From Saccoglossus kowalevskii (taxonomy: Eukaryota; Hemichordata; Enteropneusta; Harrimaniidae), in assembly GCF_000003605.2 (NCBI RefSeq), contig NW_003131853.1, positions 223,140-248,551 on the forward strand: 25,412 nt of DNA. The letters are read 5' to 3'. Below are positions 1-12,300 of the stretch, piece after piece. The notes under the pieces are model-generated. The model was given only the letters and a program-made list of their open reading frames with translations, did not search any database and had not been told where the DNA came from. A program made the translations under genes and the position numbers. The first letter of the stretch is position 1. Each line of letters starts with the position of its first letter.

Positions 1-8
1 ATCTCTCT
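1..8 (-). other. Probable splice acceptor and first bases of the next Piezo exon
   Basis: On the minus strand the left edge reads AATTTTTCCTCTAG|AGAGAT. This is a good pyrimidine tract with an AG at positions 8-7. The preceding exon ends in phase 2 (AG), so AG|A would give Arg. Only six bases of the putative exon are visible, so coding content cannot be judged. Confidence 0.35.
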
Positions 9-224
9 AGAGGAAAAATTGAATAACAAACATAGCTAAACTACTGTAGCCTTGCTGTAGAAGAAAAGTCCATTTTGTATCTCTCTGTATGGTGACAACA
101 ATCAATTAAATTGTGAATAACAAACATAGCTAACTTGATGACAACAATGAATGAAAAATGAATAATATAACTATATCTTATTCTAAACACATAGATATAG
201 AAGTCAATGTTGAAAGATCCATAC
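9..224 (-). other. Piezo intron 12 (partial or complete)
   Basis: This is intronic sequence, AT-rich. The phrase AATAACAAACATAGCTAA occurs twice in part (about 22-39 and 117-134), a small imperfect duplication about 95 bp apart. A second possible acceptor at about position 59 would run into an in-frame stop within six codons, so it is not favoured. No other feature is seen. Confidence 0.6.
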
Positions 225-377
225 CTGTATCTTATTTGTGACACAGCACTGATAACAAGGAATGGCTGATGATAATAATGCAGTTGAATAACAATGATGA
301 TGACAAATACGGTTGGTGTCAATAACCTCACAAATAGCGTCTGGGTATCATACTGTTGTAATCCAATATCACTAAGT
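225..377 (-). CDS. Piezo: Piezo exon 12: LSDIGLQQY and LHYYHQPF helix, last exon fully inside window
   Basis: This 153-nt exon, phase 2 in and phase 2 out, encodes residues 738-787. LLSDIGLQQY corresponds to the vertebrate LEDLGLKQF segment. The helix at about 749-771 ends IQLHYYHQPF, matching LHLHYFHDRF. The exon ends at QIRYR with donor ACAG|GTATGG. The acceptor is CTTCTTTTTTTAAAG. The coding sequence continues to the left of the window. Confidence 0.94.
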
Positions 378-3300
378 CTTTAAAAAAAGAAGGTTAGAAC
401 AGCAATGTTAAAAGTTATGGTTTTAATTGGATCAATTTTTTTTTACTATAATTTCCAAAGAATTTAAAACTTTGTAAAACACATGAAAACTAATGAGAAG
501 ACCAGTTGTAGATTTCAAGTACACATGATAATCTATACGATAGGTGATTCTTCATTCACTGCAAAATCTTGCATATTGCGTGAAAGGCGCAAATCGAACG
601 ATTAGATTTTGTACTCACAATTATTTTTATAGCTTAATGTCAAATAGGCAACCTTCTGAGAGGGGAGTGTTGCCTTTAGATACCCTTATTTCATCATCAA
701 ATAAGCACATTATGTATAAACATTATTAAGCGTGGAAATATCCCCGAAATACTTTCATGTACATATGTCTAATTCCACACAATGTTTGATGTCACTAAAG
801 TAATATGAACTTTGTTGTCATGATTTTACATTTAATTTCACACATAACTTGAGATCTCGCAGTAAATGAAAAATGGTGTAATATCAGCAGCAGCTTTTAG
901 GCTTGTTCAAAGTTTGTACATGGTATACATGATCAATGGTTTATGCATACACAACTTTGTACAAAGTGACTATGAATTGTAGCATTTCACAGCACTTAGA
1001 TCAAAACATTTACCATATTTAAGTACCGGGTAGTGGTGTGATAGATGAATAGAACTATTTTAATAAAACATAATATGACAAGCGATGGACTATGCAGAAC
1101 ACTGACGATGGCAAAAATAACATGTAACATTGAAGCCCAAAAAATGATGTACAGTGTTCTGTGTCAGTTCACAAATGAGAAGAGAAAACACTTCAAACAC
1201 ACATTAACTGTGGTAAATGGTAAAAAAGTTAAGGTTGCTTACAGATCTTCTGTCATTCCAGTGCCATTAATCCAATATTGTGGGAAGTTATCAAACTGAT
1301 ATGTATATATTATAACCAGAACACACATAGAGTAAAATACAATAATCCACCAATAAGTCAACATTATAAATCGCCATACTCTGTATGAAATCTGAAACAT
1401 TAATACAGAAAGCAAATCATCACTGCAGTTGTGTTGAAGCATATATACAAAGCAAAATTTGATATGCCAAACAAACCTGTCAACAAACAAGCTGCATGCT
1501 CTTTGATTGATGTGACTGTTAGATGTTGACATTGTCTCCATCACTGTACAGTTCAAGAGAACAAAGCTCTCGTCATTCAGATGAATATTGTTAAAAATTC
1601 AGCATTTAAAATCATAGAAACCAGTCATCAGTAAAAAGTTATATCTGACAGTGTATGATTCTGTATTCAACTGTGTTAGAAATACTCTTATTCGAATAAC
1701 ATTCAGCCATTTAATTTAATTTACAGGTTACTCCCATGGACAATTTACGTTGAAGACACGCAACTTTCAAATTCATATCAGGTGTTCAGCACGAGCTGTG
1801 TATAACGGAATAAACAAATTCTGCCAAGGGGATATTCCGAACCTTTCAGTTATTATTATTTATTTTAATTTAATATATAATAAACATTATGTCATGAAAT
1901 ATAATGCAAGTTTGATTCGTTATCAATTAGTCAAATTCACTAAACACATCCTTGCAAATTAGACATGTCTTGGTAAGCTCCCTTGACAATGTGCATACTA
2001 ACTGGCTGACTGATCTACCATTTCATACTGTTTCGCCTTGGAAATCACATCCACTGTGGAACAAGCTGCTTGTGTTACTACAGGCAATAATTGTTGTATT
2101 GACAATTTCGCTGGGATCTCTTACCCCAAAATATGTGTATGCAAGTAGTTGCTACCCCAGGAGTAACACTTAAAATGAATGAATTGATATAGCTAATTGT
2201 TATAAGCATTGAACAGATTTAACGACTGACACTTCAAAACAGCAGTCCAGTTCTAACCATTCAAAAATATATACAATTCTGAAGCACTTTTTGCCAAATT
2301 ATGTATTCAATTCGCCAATGAATATATTATGTTAGAGAAGATACTACGAATTCCTACATGTTTATTTTGTACAACTTTGCAGGAACCATCCAGTTGTTAC
2401 AGTTAGTTTTGAAGTGTGTTCTTGATTATTCCAATAATGGAAATGCACCTGTCATTTGTCCATGGTAGTATTGGACACAAGCCAGTCTCTACATAGAGTC
2501 AAAATAAAGCTTGTGTGATATAAGCTATTGGATACATCTGAACTTACCACTAATATTATCATGTGAATCAGAAAGAGGAGCATATAAATTATTTTATACA
2601 CTACAACATCCTGTTGAAGGCTAACTATTAGAAACATAGCACCACATAGAACTATCCAGTATTTAGTCAGAAAACCATGGATTGTCAACCCAAATTTCTT
2701 CATAGTAGCACTGTCTTCTCCATCATGGAAATCCCTGGCAGAGTCTACATCACTATTAAGACCTAGGAGACATAAATGGTTTAGTGGTAAAACAAACATA
2801 TGGTATGTACATGTATAATCAAGTAATATGCATACTTTATCACGCAATTATTCGTTATTGTTTTTGAACATACATGTATTAAGGACTTGGTTAATCTTGT
2901 AGACAATACAGACTATTCAAATTATACACGTATGGTAAAAGTCTCGCATATGATTTGGCACAATTTACATGAGCTTTGATCAGAGATGTACTTCTGTAAA
3001 GCTAAATACAGAATTCAATATATCAATGACCTATCTGAAGAGCCTATATGTATAGTTTACAATACAGTCCCATGGTGATAAACCAATTTGAGCAATATAA
3101 ATCAAACATTTAAACATTGTATGCTACAGCAGATGTCTTGACTACTTTTTTCTTGATGAGTCTGAATGGTAGATAACAAATATCCACAGAGTGTGTTTTT
3201 GACATTTTTGTGAGATTTAGCATGTCTTGATTTACATCAAGTAGATAGTGTCCGACATGTACCACGTAAATCACTGGTAATGGCAGTAATATGGGGTGAT

Positions 3301-6300
3301 AATTTAACAGGGTCCACCGTTTTGCCAAGACCTACTTGTCAGTTTTAAATTGTTCCTAACTAACAGAGTCCATAAAAACACATTATATATCAAAATTAAC
3401 CAAAAATAAATATAGTTGTTAGTAAAACTGTAATTACAGAACAATTTGTGACTCTTCATCTTTTTTTAGACTTAGATTGTATTAAATCAATAGTATCTGT
3501 CATGGGTGATTGCAAGTATGTCGCCTTGCATGCCTACTTCAGACTCAAGACTCTGATAACCAGTATGTATATTTACAATTATATTGTATTTGCTCCATTA
3601 GAAGCACATCTCCAATAGAAGTGCACATGTACCAAAAATCACATTTATAGTATACTGAATTATGAAAATATTATCTAATTTGATCATTGGATCGGGTAGG
3701 TTAGATTTTCAGCATCAGAAAAAGAAGCCACAGAACAAAAAGCATAGCCACGAAAGCCAATATTTAATTTTTGTTATTTTCATGCTCAGTTAATTCTAAA
3801 TGGAGAGTCTAAATGAAGTTAGACATAACAATGGTTACAATAAGCCACATCAGGAACTACATTTAATGTATATCCATTTTTACGTAGTACTTACCACTAG
3901 GAATAGACTGTTCAGTAGAAAATATCAGACCAAATGGTTGTAGTCCAATCTCAAGAGAGTTAAGATTTTTCTTCTTTAGCAGCCGTTCCCTCATGTACTG
4001 GCGTAATGTGAGCCAAAACACACTCGTGTACAAAATCTGGTGAAATAAAAAAAAACATTAACTCTTTGAACGCTAAAGTGAACTTTTGTCACGTTTCAAA
4101 AAAAATAAAACATTTTTTCAACATTTTGACAAGTAGCCATTATCAAGTCCATTTGGTCCAAGGTTATCGAAATAATACAGAAAAAGCGTAAATATTATAA
4201 CCTGTTGAGAATCTAGGTATTAAAATAAAAATTCAAAATGGATACAAACCAAAGATACACTTATTGCCAGGTACTAACTTTTCCTTGTGAGGCAAATATA
4301 GAATAAAAGTTCTACTGAAGACAGTACAATAATATATCCAGTGTTCTCACCATGACATGAGACATTTGCCTTAAAATTTATATTTTTTACTCTGATGAGG
4401 CGAATTGTCTAACAAAAATGTAAAGAATTACAAGTGACAATTTATAAGTGCATTATCTCCCTATAAAGGAACAAAATACATCATAGATGGATTTGTTTCA
4501 AACTTTCTGAGCTGATGGAACAATTTTGCCCCACATATACACTTCTTTGCAAAACGCTGTATTTAAAAAAAAAATTGTGTGAAAAATACTGGCTAAAATT
4601 TTGGTGGGATCATATTTCCATGAAAGAACTGATTAATATAATATCTTTCTACATATACTGAATTTAACCTTTTCACCACCAGACTTTCTTGACCCAAATT
4701 TGTGTGCACTATTTTCTTATATTTTGGGAGATAACCCTTTTTTTGAAGCCAACAGACAAAATTTAAGTGAAACTTCAGTTTTTACTAAAAAAATCAGGCT
4801 ATTTTTATCCAATCTTTTGAAGCAAAGAGCAGACTATAAACAAGACTATTTTGTGAATTTGTGATGAAAAAGAGGGAACTGGTGGTGAAAAGGTTAACTC
4901 ACATACTACATGTACTGAATTAATCTCAAAGTTCCTTTTAGTATACTGCATTACATGTTTTTTAGGTTGCATGTTATTTTAGCTATGTAATTTCGCTAAT
5001 TCAAGATGTATTTAATTTTATAAAAGAAAGTATATTCTGACAATGAAATTGTTAAATTAAGATTCTGTTAATTTGTGCTTTGAGCCAAATTTGCTAAAAC
5101 TAGCTACTTCAAAGTGTTTTGTAGTAATATAACATGCTAGTTACATCAAAATTAAACTTGGTTGACATTATATAGTGATTGATAAGACTAAAGATGATCA
5201 GTTAAAAATGATGATATACATACAACATCTGCCAAAATTGAATTTGCTCTGAAAAAGATCTGATAAAAACTGTTTACGTTATTGTAACCACACAAAAACG
5301 AGTTAACTCTGGAGACGACAGCAACATAAACAAGTTCAGACTTTTTCCCCTCTTATTATTTGTGTACACAATATTATTTCAAAGTCTAACAGGTAATCTC
5401 ACTTTTTATGTTTGCCATACACTTTAATCCAACTGTGGAATACAACCACTAAATTACCTTCCAGTGAGAATTAGAATCAATAATTTGTTTTGGGGTGAAT
5501 GAAATCTAGGTCAGTCAGATATAATTATCTTTAGTTTTGGGTATGTGTTAAGGCCAATAAAATGTCAAGCGGTTTGAAAGTTGTTGCACCCTATTATCTT
5601 TATTGATTAAGGCGACATGTTTTCGCTTCGATTTTTTAATAGCATTGCGTTCCTTTCATTGTGCATCACCCATCAAGAATTAGTAGAAGATGCTAATTAT
5701 TTTAAAGATATTGTGAAGTATCGCACCTCACGTAGCTCTCACGTAATGTATGAAAGGGGTGGACCGAACATTAGACACAAAAATCAAATGATTTGATTTG
5801 AACTTGACTTTCTATTTTTTTTTATAGCTCAATGTCAAAATACCAATCTTTCAGATGGAAATACTGCATTGTGATACCCTTAATTCAACGAAATTGACCA
5901 CCATCGAATCATCACTATGAGTCCCATATCAAACAGGACACGACCATCGTCCTTTAAGTGATAAGTGGATAAAAATAAATATGTATTATGAAGCTGAACA
6001 AATAACTATATTGTGATCACAAGAAAAGACAACATTGTTAAGAGCAACAAACATTTCAGGACTGAAATCTTTCCCTGAATCCATTATTTCAAGGAAATGC
6101 ACATGCAAAGCTTGGTATGGAGACAGCTAACTCCTCAGATCAGGGCTATGTGTGTGTTTATGCGTTGATACTAACCTTGACAGCTAGATGAACACACGGA
6201 TGTTCATGATGAACTAATCCAATATCTTCATAATCTATAGCTCCTTTTGTAGGCAATTCATTTTCATTTAAATATAGTCCATACACATAACTGATAATTA

Positions 6301-9300
6301 ACAAGACTTCCGCATAGATTACTAAAAATGGTGAACTGTGTAGACATGCTGCTCTTGAGTTTGGTATCATCCATATAAAACAGGCCCACAATAGTAAAAC
6401 GAAGGTTAACCAACTATGGTATGTGATACTCCAAGCCTAATGTTGAAGAAGAGAAATTTTTTTACTGGTTTAGTATAGCTCAGAACTGTAAATCCAGTAC
6501 ATTTATTGCAAGCTTATTAACTATACAAACCATACACAGATTAAATGTATGATATTTTAGGTTAATTGTAGAAAGCTAAACACAGTAAGAAATTATTGTA
6601 AACTCACCATCATAACAATAAGCAAAACAGTGTAACTTTGTTTCATAACAAAAAAGAGAATAGACATCCAAGGTTTTCTGACTCTAGGCTTCTCTTCTGT
6701 GTCAGATAATGGAGTTGTTGGTATCTTTGAAGAAGCCGCTCCCGACTGTGATTCTGCAACACTTTCTAATTGTGGTTCACTAAAGCTACCAACTGCTGGA
6801 TCAATTGATTGATATTTAGTCCTCTGTGATTGAGAACTTGTGTCTACAAGAAGCTAGAGATACAAAAGTGACAAATATTGTAAACGTTTTTTCACTGCAA
6901 TGTTCAATTTTATGAAGATTTGAATTGAATTGAAGATGGTTTTAATATAAAGACAACAAATCACAAACCTATCATGAAGAACTCCAATATAAAATATATT
7001 TCTATTTTCACAATATTTCATCACTAATGAATTTGTATTTTGGTAAAATAATTCAGGGTCTCCACATAACTTTAATGTCTACCACCTAAGCATAAGTCCT
7101 TTTGCATTTAATATCAGAACCATCTTCAAATCAATATTACACATTTCCACATTTATTAAATGACATTCATATTCATAATACCTTACTTTAACCATTTACA
7201 TTTGTGACCATCAAATAATAAAAATCAAAACCGCAATTTTCTACTTACTATTAGTATAGCCAGCTATACAATTAGTATAAACAGATGCATTATTGACAAT
7301 GTTACACAATTTCCCTTCACCAAAATTACAAACACCCACTGATATAAAACATATTAAATAAAAAAAAAATTAAAAAAAATACTATTTTATGCTCTTGTCT
7401 GATTGTCTAATTCTGAGTTGTTGCCATTCATGGTCAAATATTGACATTTTGAATGTTCAATTGGATTTTGAAAGTCTGCTCAAATGCACACTATAATGTT
7501 ATATGAGAATGACTAGTGAAGCCTGATAATAATAATAATCAACAATCATTTGTTAGAAAACTATATATATTTAGAATAAAGACAGCAATTTCAAGTGACA
7601 GCTGGTCAATTAATAAACAAATGATACATATGCAACAACTCAGAAATATAGAACAATGCTACAAAGTAAAGTAATATAAACAAATGGACTTGCATGTTTT
7701 TGGTCTCTGTAGTTTTAACACAAGGAGTTTGTTCTTAGGAGGAGAGTGGTTTTATGGAACATAAAAATTACCAGCTTTATGAAGAATATTTCATAGAAAA
7801 TAATATCATAGGTTTTTAGAAGCATAGCATTAAACAGTGAGGACCATAAAATGAAAGCTGATAGCAGTGAGTAGTGTTTTAGCAGACAGAAAATAAGGCA
7901 GCTAGTAAACAAAAAGTATCAAGCATATGATAGCACTTAGTAAACACCAATACTGCAACATACATCAAAAAATTCTGATGATGAAAATATTTGCATGCAC
8001 TCCAGAGTATTCGAAAATTAAATTATATGACAATTGTTATTTACAACCACACCATACCAACCCACTCCACACTACACTACGCAACGCAGTTAGAATAACA
8101 CATATATGGATGATCATATACTGAAGCCGTACAAGAATTTCATAGCAAAACATGCAAGAGCAAAGTTTTCCTTCTCCATTACTAATCTAAGGATAATATC
8201 TTAAAAAGTTTAGCCAGACAATAGAAAAATAAAACAGACTGAACATTTTGTTATTTCAACACACCCGCGAAGGATCAGTTATTAGTTGTGAGTAAATAAA
8301 CCGTCAAGACAAGAAAATAAAGAATCTTTCTGAGGTTGAACCTGGGTTAAATTTTGGTTTCATCATTAAGATTTAAATTTTGGTGTATTTGTTTTCTGGA
8401 GTGAACAAGGAAAAAATTGCTCATTTAAAGAATCAACCCAGCACCAACCTTGAGCTTTGGATTCTGCTATAATAGTATAATGATAGGATGATGCAAATAC
8501 GTAAATGCATAGAGTGTAGAGTACAGAAATGAGGGGGGGAAAAAAAACAGACAAAAATGGAAATAAGTGAATTGATTCTGGAAGACAAATGATACTTCGT
8601 AATCATAGATTACTTAAAAAAAGATCAATACAAAAATACTAATGTACACTATTTAATATTACATGTAATGTAAACAACCATACTTATGTCAAACACACTC
8701 ATTTATACTTGTACACACAACATTATCTATAAAACAACACTGAGTCAAATTGTATTCATTTCATATTGATAGCCTCAATCTCTACTACATACAATCTATA
8801 AAGAGTATTGACAAATTAAACATATTGATGTAGGTTTGTTTTTTCAAATCTATGAACCTCAATTTTGATTTTAGTAATAACATTCTTTGGGACATCAGAG
8901 CTATAAAACATACCTCCCTTTCTCCTGCACTGTGTGTACGTCTCTTCTTATGTCGTTTATGGGTTACTTCAAGCATGTACTAGAGTGGTAAATATTTCAC
9001 AATGTCAATATCAAGTTATCAAGCACACTTACAAAAAACAGCAAACACAACATAACATGAGCTTGCAAACGAGACATGCACAGAAAGATGAAGGTGGTAT
9101 ACCAACTTACATAAAATAGTTCCTATTACCATAGAAAGCAGCAAGAAGAATAAGCCAGTTTCGAATGTAGGTGTTACTTTTAATAATAAATTGATTGTGA
9201 AAAACCTAACCATAAAATGATGCTTAACAGCTTCAGATTGAATAAGCACATGACCCACATTTGGAAAATTAGCCCTATGATATGACTATTGAATAATGAA

Positions 9301-12300
9301 TTAAAATAACTAATTAATATGGGTAACATTACACATGCATTGTATGTAAAAATATGTAGGTAGAATCCAATTATGAGTAGACTCCACCAGGAATCCCACC
9401 TGGTGTGGGGAGGAAGGGGCTGAAATGATGAAAACGGTACAACAAAATAATACATTTCAACAGCTTCAACAGCATAAGACTAGGCTAACAACATAACACT
9501 CCCAGATGAAAGAGTTCCACAATTGCAGAAAAATTCAATTTTCATTCTCTAGATATTCAATTTTCAAATTTTCACTATTTCGAGTTCACCATCTTGATTC
9601 TCCAGCAAAGGATTATTAAAAGTATAACATGATAGCATCTTTTGTAAAAAAAAAAAAAAAGATTAAGAAAATTTCATCTATAACTTCTAAAGTAGACTTC
9701 AAATTTATTGAAAGTTTAGAAAATGGTAGCATACAGGTGCCAACCATAAATAAAAAATGATTGTCATAGCAACAGAACCGAAAATATTTATTTTAATTTA
9801 TTTTTACATTATTCTACAAAATGTTCAATATACAATTTATTGATAAGAGTAGCTTATAAAGGTTATGTATACTAACAGAACAATAAGGTATCATTTTCAA
9901 CAACCTACAAATTTTTTACTTATTTAACTTTTTTTAATATCTTTACTTTTTGTGCTTTTGCATTCTAATTACCATTATTATTTATACATGAGTAATATGT
10001 ACACTAAAAATTTGCATTATTTCAATAGATGATGTGATGTCATATGTTACCCATAATTCTTTGACGGCAAATCAAAATGGTAGACAATGTATACTACCGG
10101 TAATTAAAAAGTTGAAATTATAGAATCTAAAGCAATACCGAAAATCTGTCAATTGCATTCCCTTCCATTTTTTGAACTCTTTCATCTGGGAGTATCATGC
10201 TGATTAGACTTCCACTTTTTATCATGAATAATGAGCTGCAAGATCCAGGGTCATTTCAAGTTAACTTACAGGGTTCTGAATCCACTGACATGTGAGCAAA
10301 GCTAGATACCAGTAATACACTAGTAATATAACAGGATTGACATAAGCTGGCCACTTTAATGTGGTATCTAGGAGTAACTTATATGGACAGTCACAGTCGT
10401 AGATGATTATTGCTGTTAAACCAAATAGCCTGTAAGTAAACAAGACCAATATACTGAATTACATGTACTGGCATTTTGCCATGTATAAATACTAATCCCC
10501 TTATTCCCAAAATTCATCAAGATAATATAGTACATCATTATTCACATTGCAATGTACATCAAATCAAAAATATAATTACTTTGCACAGCTTGTAATGCAT
10601 TTGACACAGCCAAACATACCTTGAATATAAACTTTTAGCAGGTAACGCTTGTTGGAAGAATTGAAACTGGTAGAGATAAAGTGCAACCAGATGGGCTCCA
10701 CAATATGTCAACATAACAATACGGACATAGACCAGCTTACGTCCCCAGTGTTTGTAACATGACCACCAAGACACGACCACCAGAAACGTTAAGAAATATA
10801 CAGACGAAGTCACTGACGGTAGAATGATACCAGCCAGGGCAGTTAGAAAACAAGTGGTGAAAGACCAAAGTAAATCCATTGCAAAAGACATTTGTGAGGT
10901 CTTTCTATGCACAGTTGTATTAGAGCTTGAAGTTGGACGTGGAGTGTTACGTGTTAACTTATAACATGCTATGTAGACTATTAGAGAGACTGTGAACATT
11001 AGAACATCAGGAGCAATGGCTCGGACTGCATCCAGCACAGGAATATCTAGACGCTGTAACCCAACCTGTCGTAATGCTGTCTCCAAGGTAGAACCTTTGT
11101 AGAGAAAAAAATAGAGCAAATGTGAGCATCTTGAATAATTTCACTACATTGTATTGTGCTTTTTTTGACAATTTCAAATACCACTTTATAGCACTTTCAG
11201 TCACACAAATACATTTGTAACATTGTAGGCTAGAGGATAGCATCTTAAACTTTTTTTTGAGCTACAACCGTATACAAATGCTACAGACACAAGTATCTTG
11301 GGTCTTTTGACTACATTTATTTTCAGAGTTGGTTTCCTGGGCACTATATCGCTATATCTTTTCCACACAACAACGCATCCTAGCAAGTTTCTGGTGACCA
11401 CCCTCCTCTCCCTCACATGACCACAACCAATATAAATGATGTGCAGTTTGCATAACAGTTGTGCAAAAAATGGTGTAGGCAGGACATGGGTATGCAACCA
11501 TGTTGTTCTCAAGCAAATGGGTCTAGGCAGATTATGATCCTTCATGATCAGACATTTTGTGAAACAATGTGACTCTACGTTCCCACAAAAATTCACACAA
11601 TTTTTTCGTATAAAAAACAGGATTATTGATGAGACCTAATCGCCCTCTAGTGGTCAAATTGGGAGATGAAATTAAAGAAACACTCGCCCCATTCATCTTG
11701 CAATAATTTATAATCCAATGTTTTGCTATTTAAATATTAAATAGCTCAACTTGCTAGTATTACCATTTGTTACATACATGGTTTCTCTATTCACAGCACA
11801 TTCACATATAAATATTTGGGTACTGTTAATATACCTGTATATGCAGGCAGGTTTTATATTAATTGGAGTCACTACCAAATTAGTTCTTATTGCCAAAATA
11901 CATGTATAAACAACAGCAAAGATAATAGAGGTTTTCTAGGCCCTTTTTTAGCTGGCAACCTGTTGTGGCCGTTATCATTATCGCATCCTATCGGGAGGTC
12001 TAGCTTTGATCTCATATAGTCAGGCAACATGATCCATTGAATTCGGTCATCTCTTTTACAGTGTTCCCATTCTGTTTGACCCCACTCACTAGGAGTGGTC
12101 TGGAGATCACATTTAATATTCTTGTTGTTGGTGTATAGTTGTTTGTAAAGAGGTGACACCAACTGACATCAATCTAAACATTTACAGTAAAGCTGTGTTC
12201 ACATAAACTACATACTTGTAAAACCTACTATCATCCTGTACAATAAAAACTGAAGCCACAGCGGTTGGTTCTAGTTTTGTTCAATTTATACTGTATGTAC

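Larger units (their letters stand above)
4037..6175 (-). other. Piezo intron 8; holds a MITE and a dispersed repeat copy
   Basis: This 2,139-bp intron contains the TTAA-flanked MITE (4664-4897) and copy 2 of the dispersed repeat (5748-5890). The stretch beginning TTAACTCTTTGAACGC at 4058 resembles the end of another TTAA-type element, but no matching opposite end was found. Confidence 0.85.

Noticed and set aside
41-224. Read-through extension of exon 12 to a stop at 41
   Set aside because: Piezo homology stops at the GTATGG donor (224-219). The extension is unlike the family and would truncate the channel before its pore.
4058-5306. Possible larger TTAA element from TTAACTCTTTGAACGC (4058) to GAGTTAA (5300-5306) enclosing the MITE
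   Set aside because: Only 7 bp of the two ends are complementary; beyond that the sequences do not pair.
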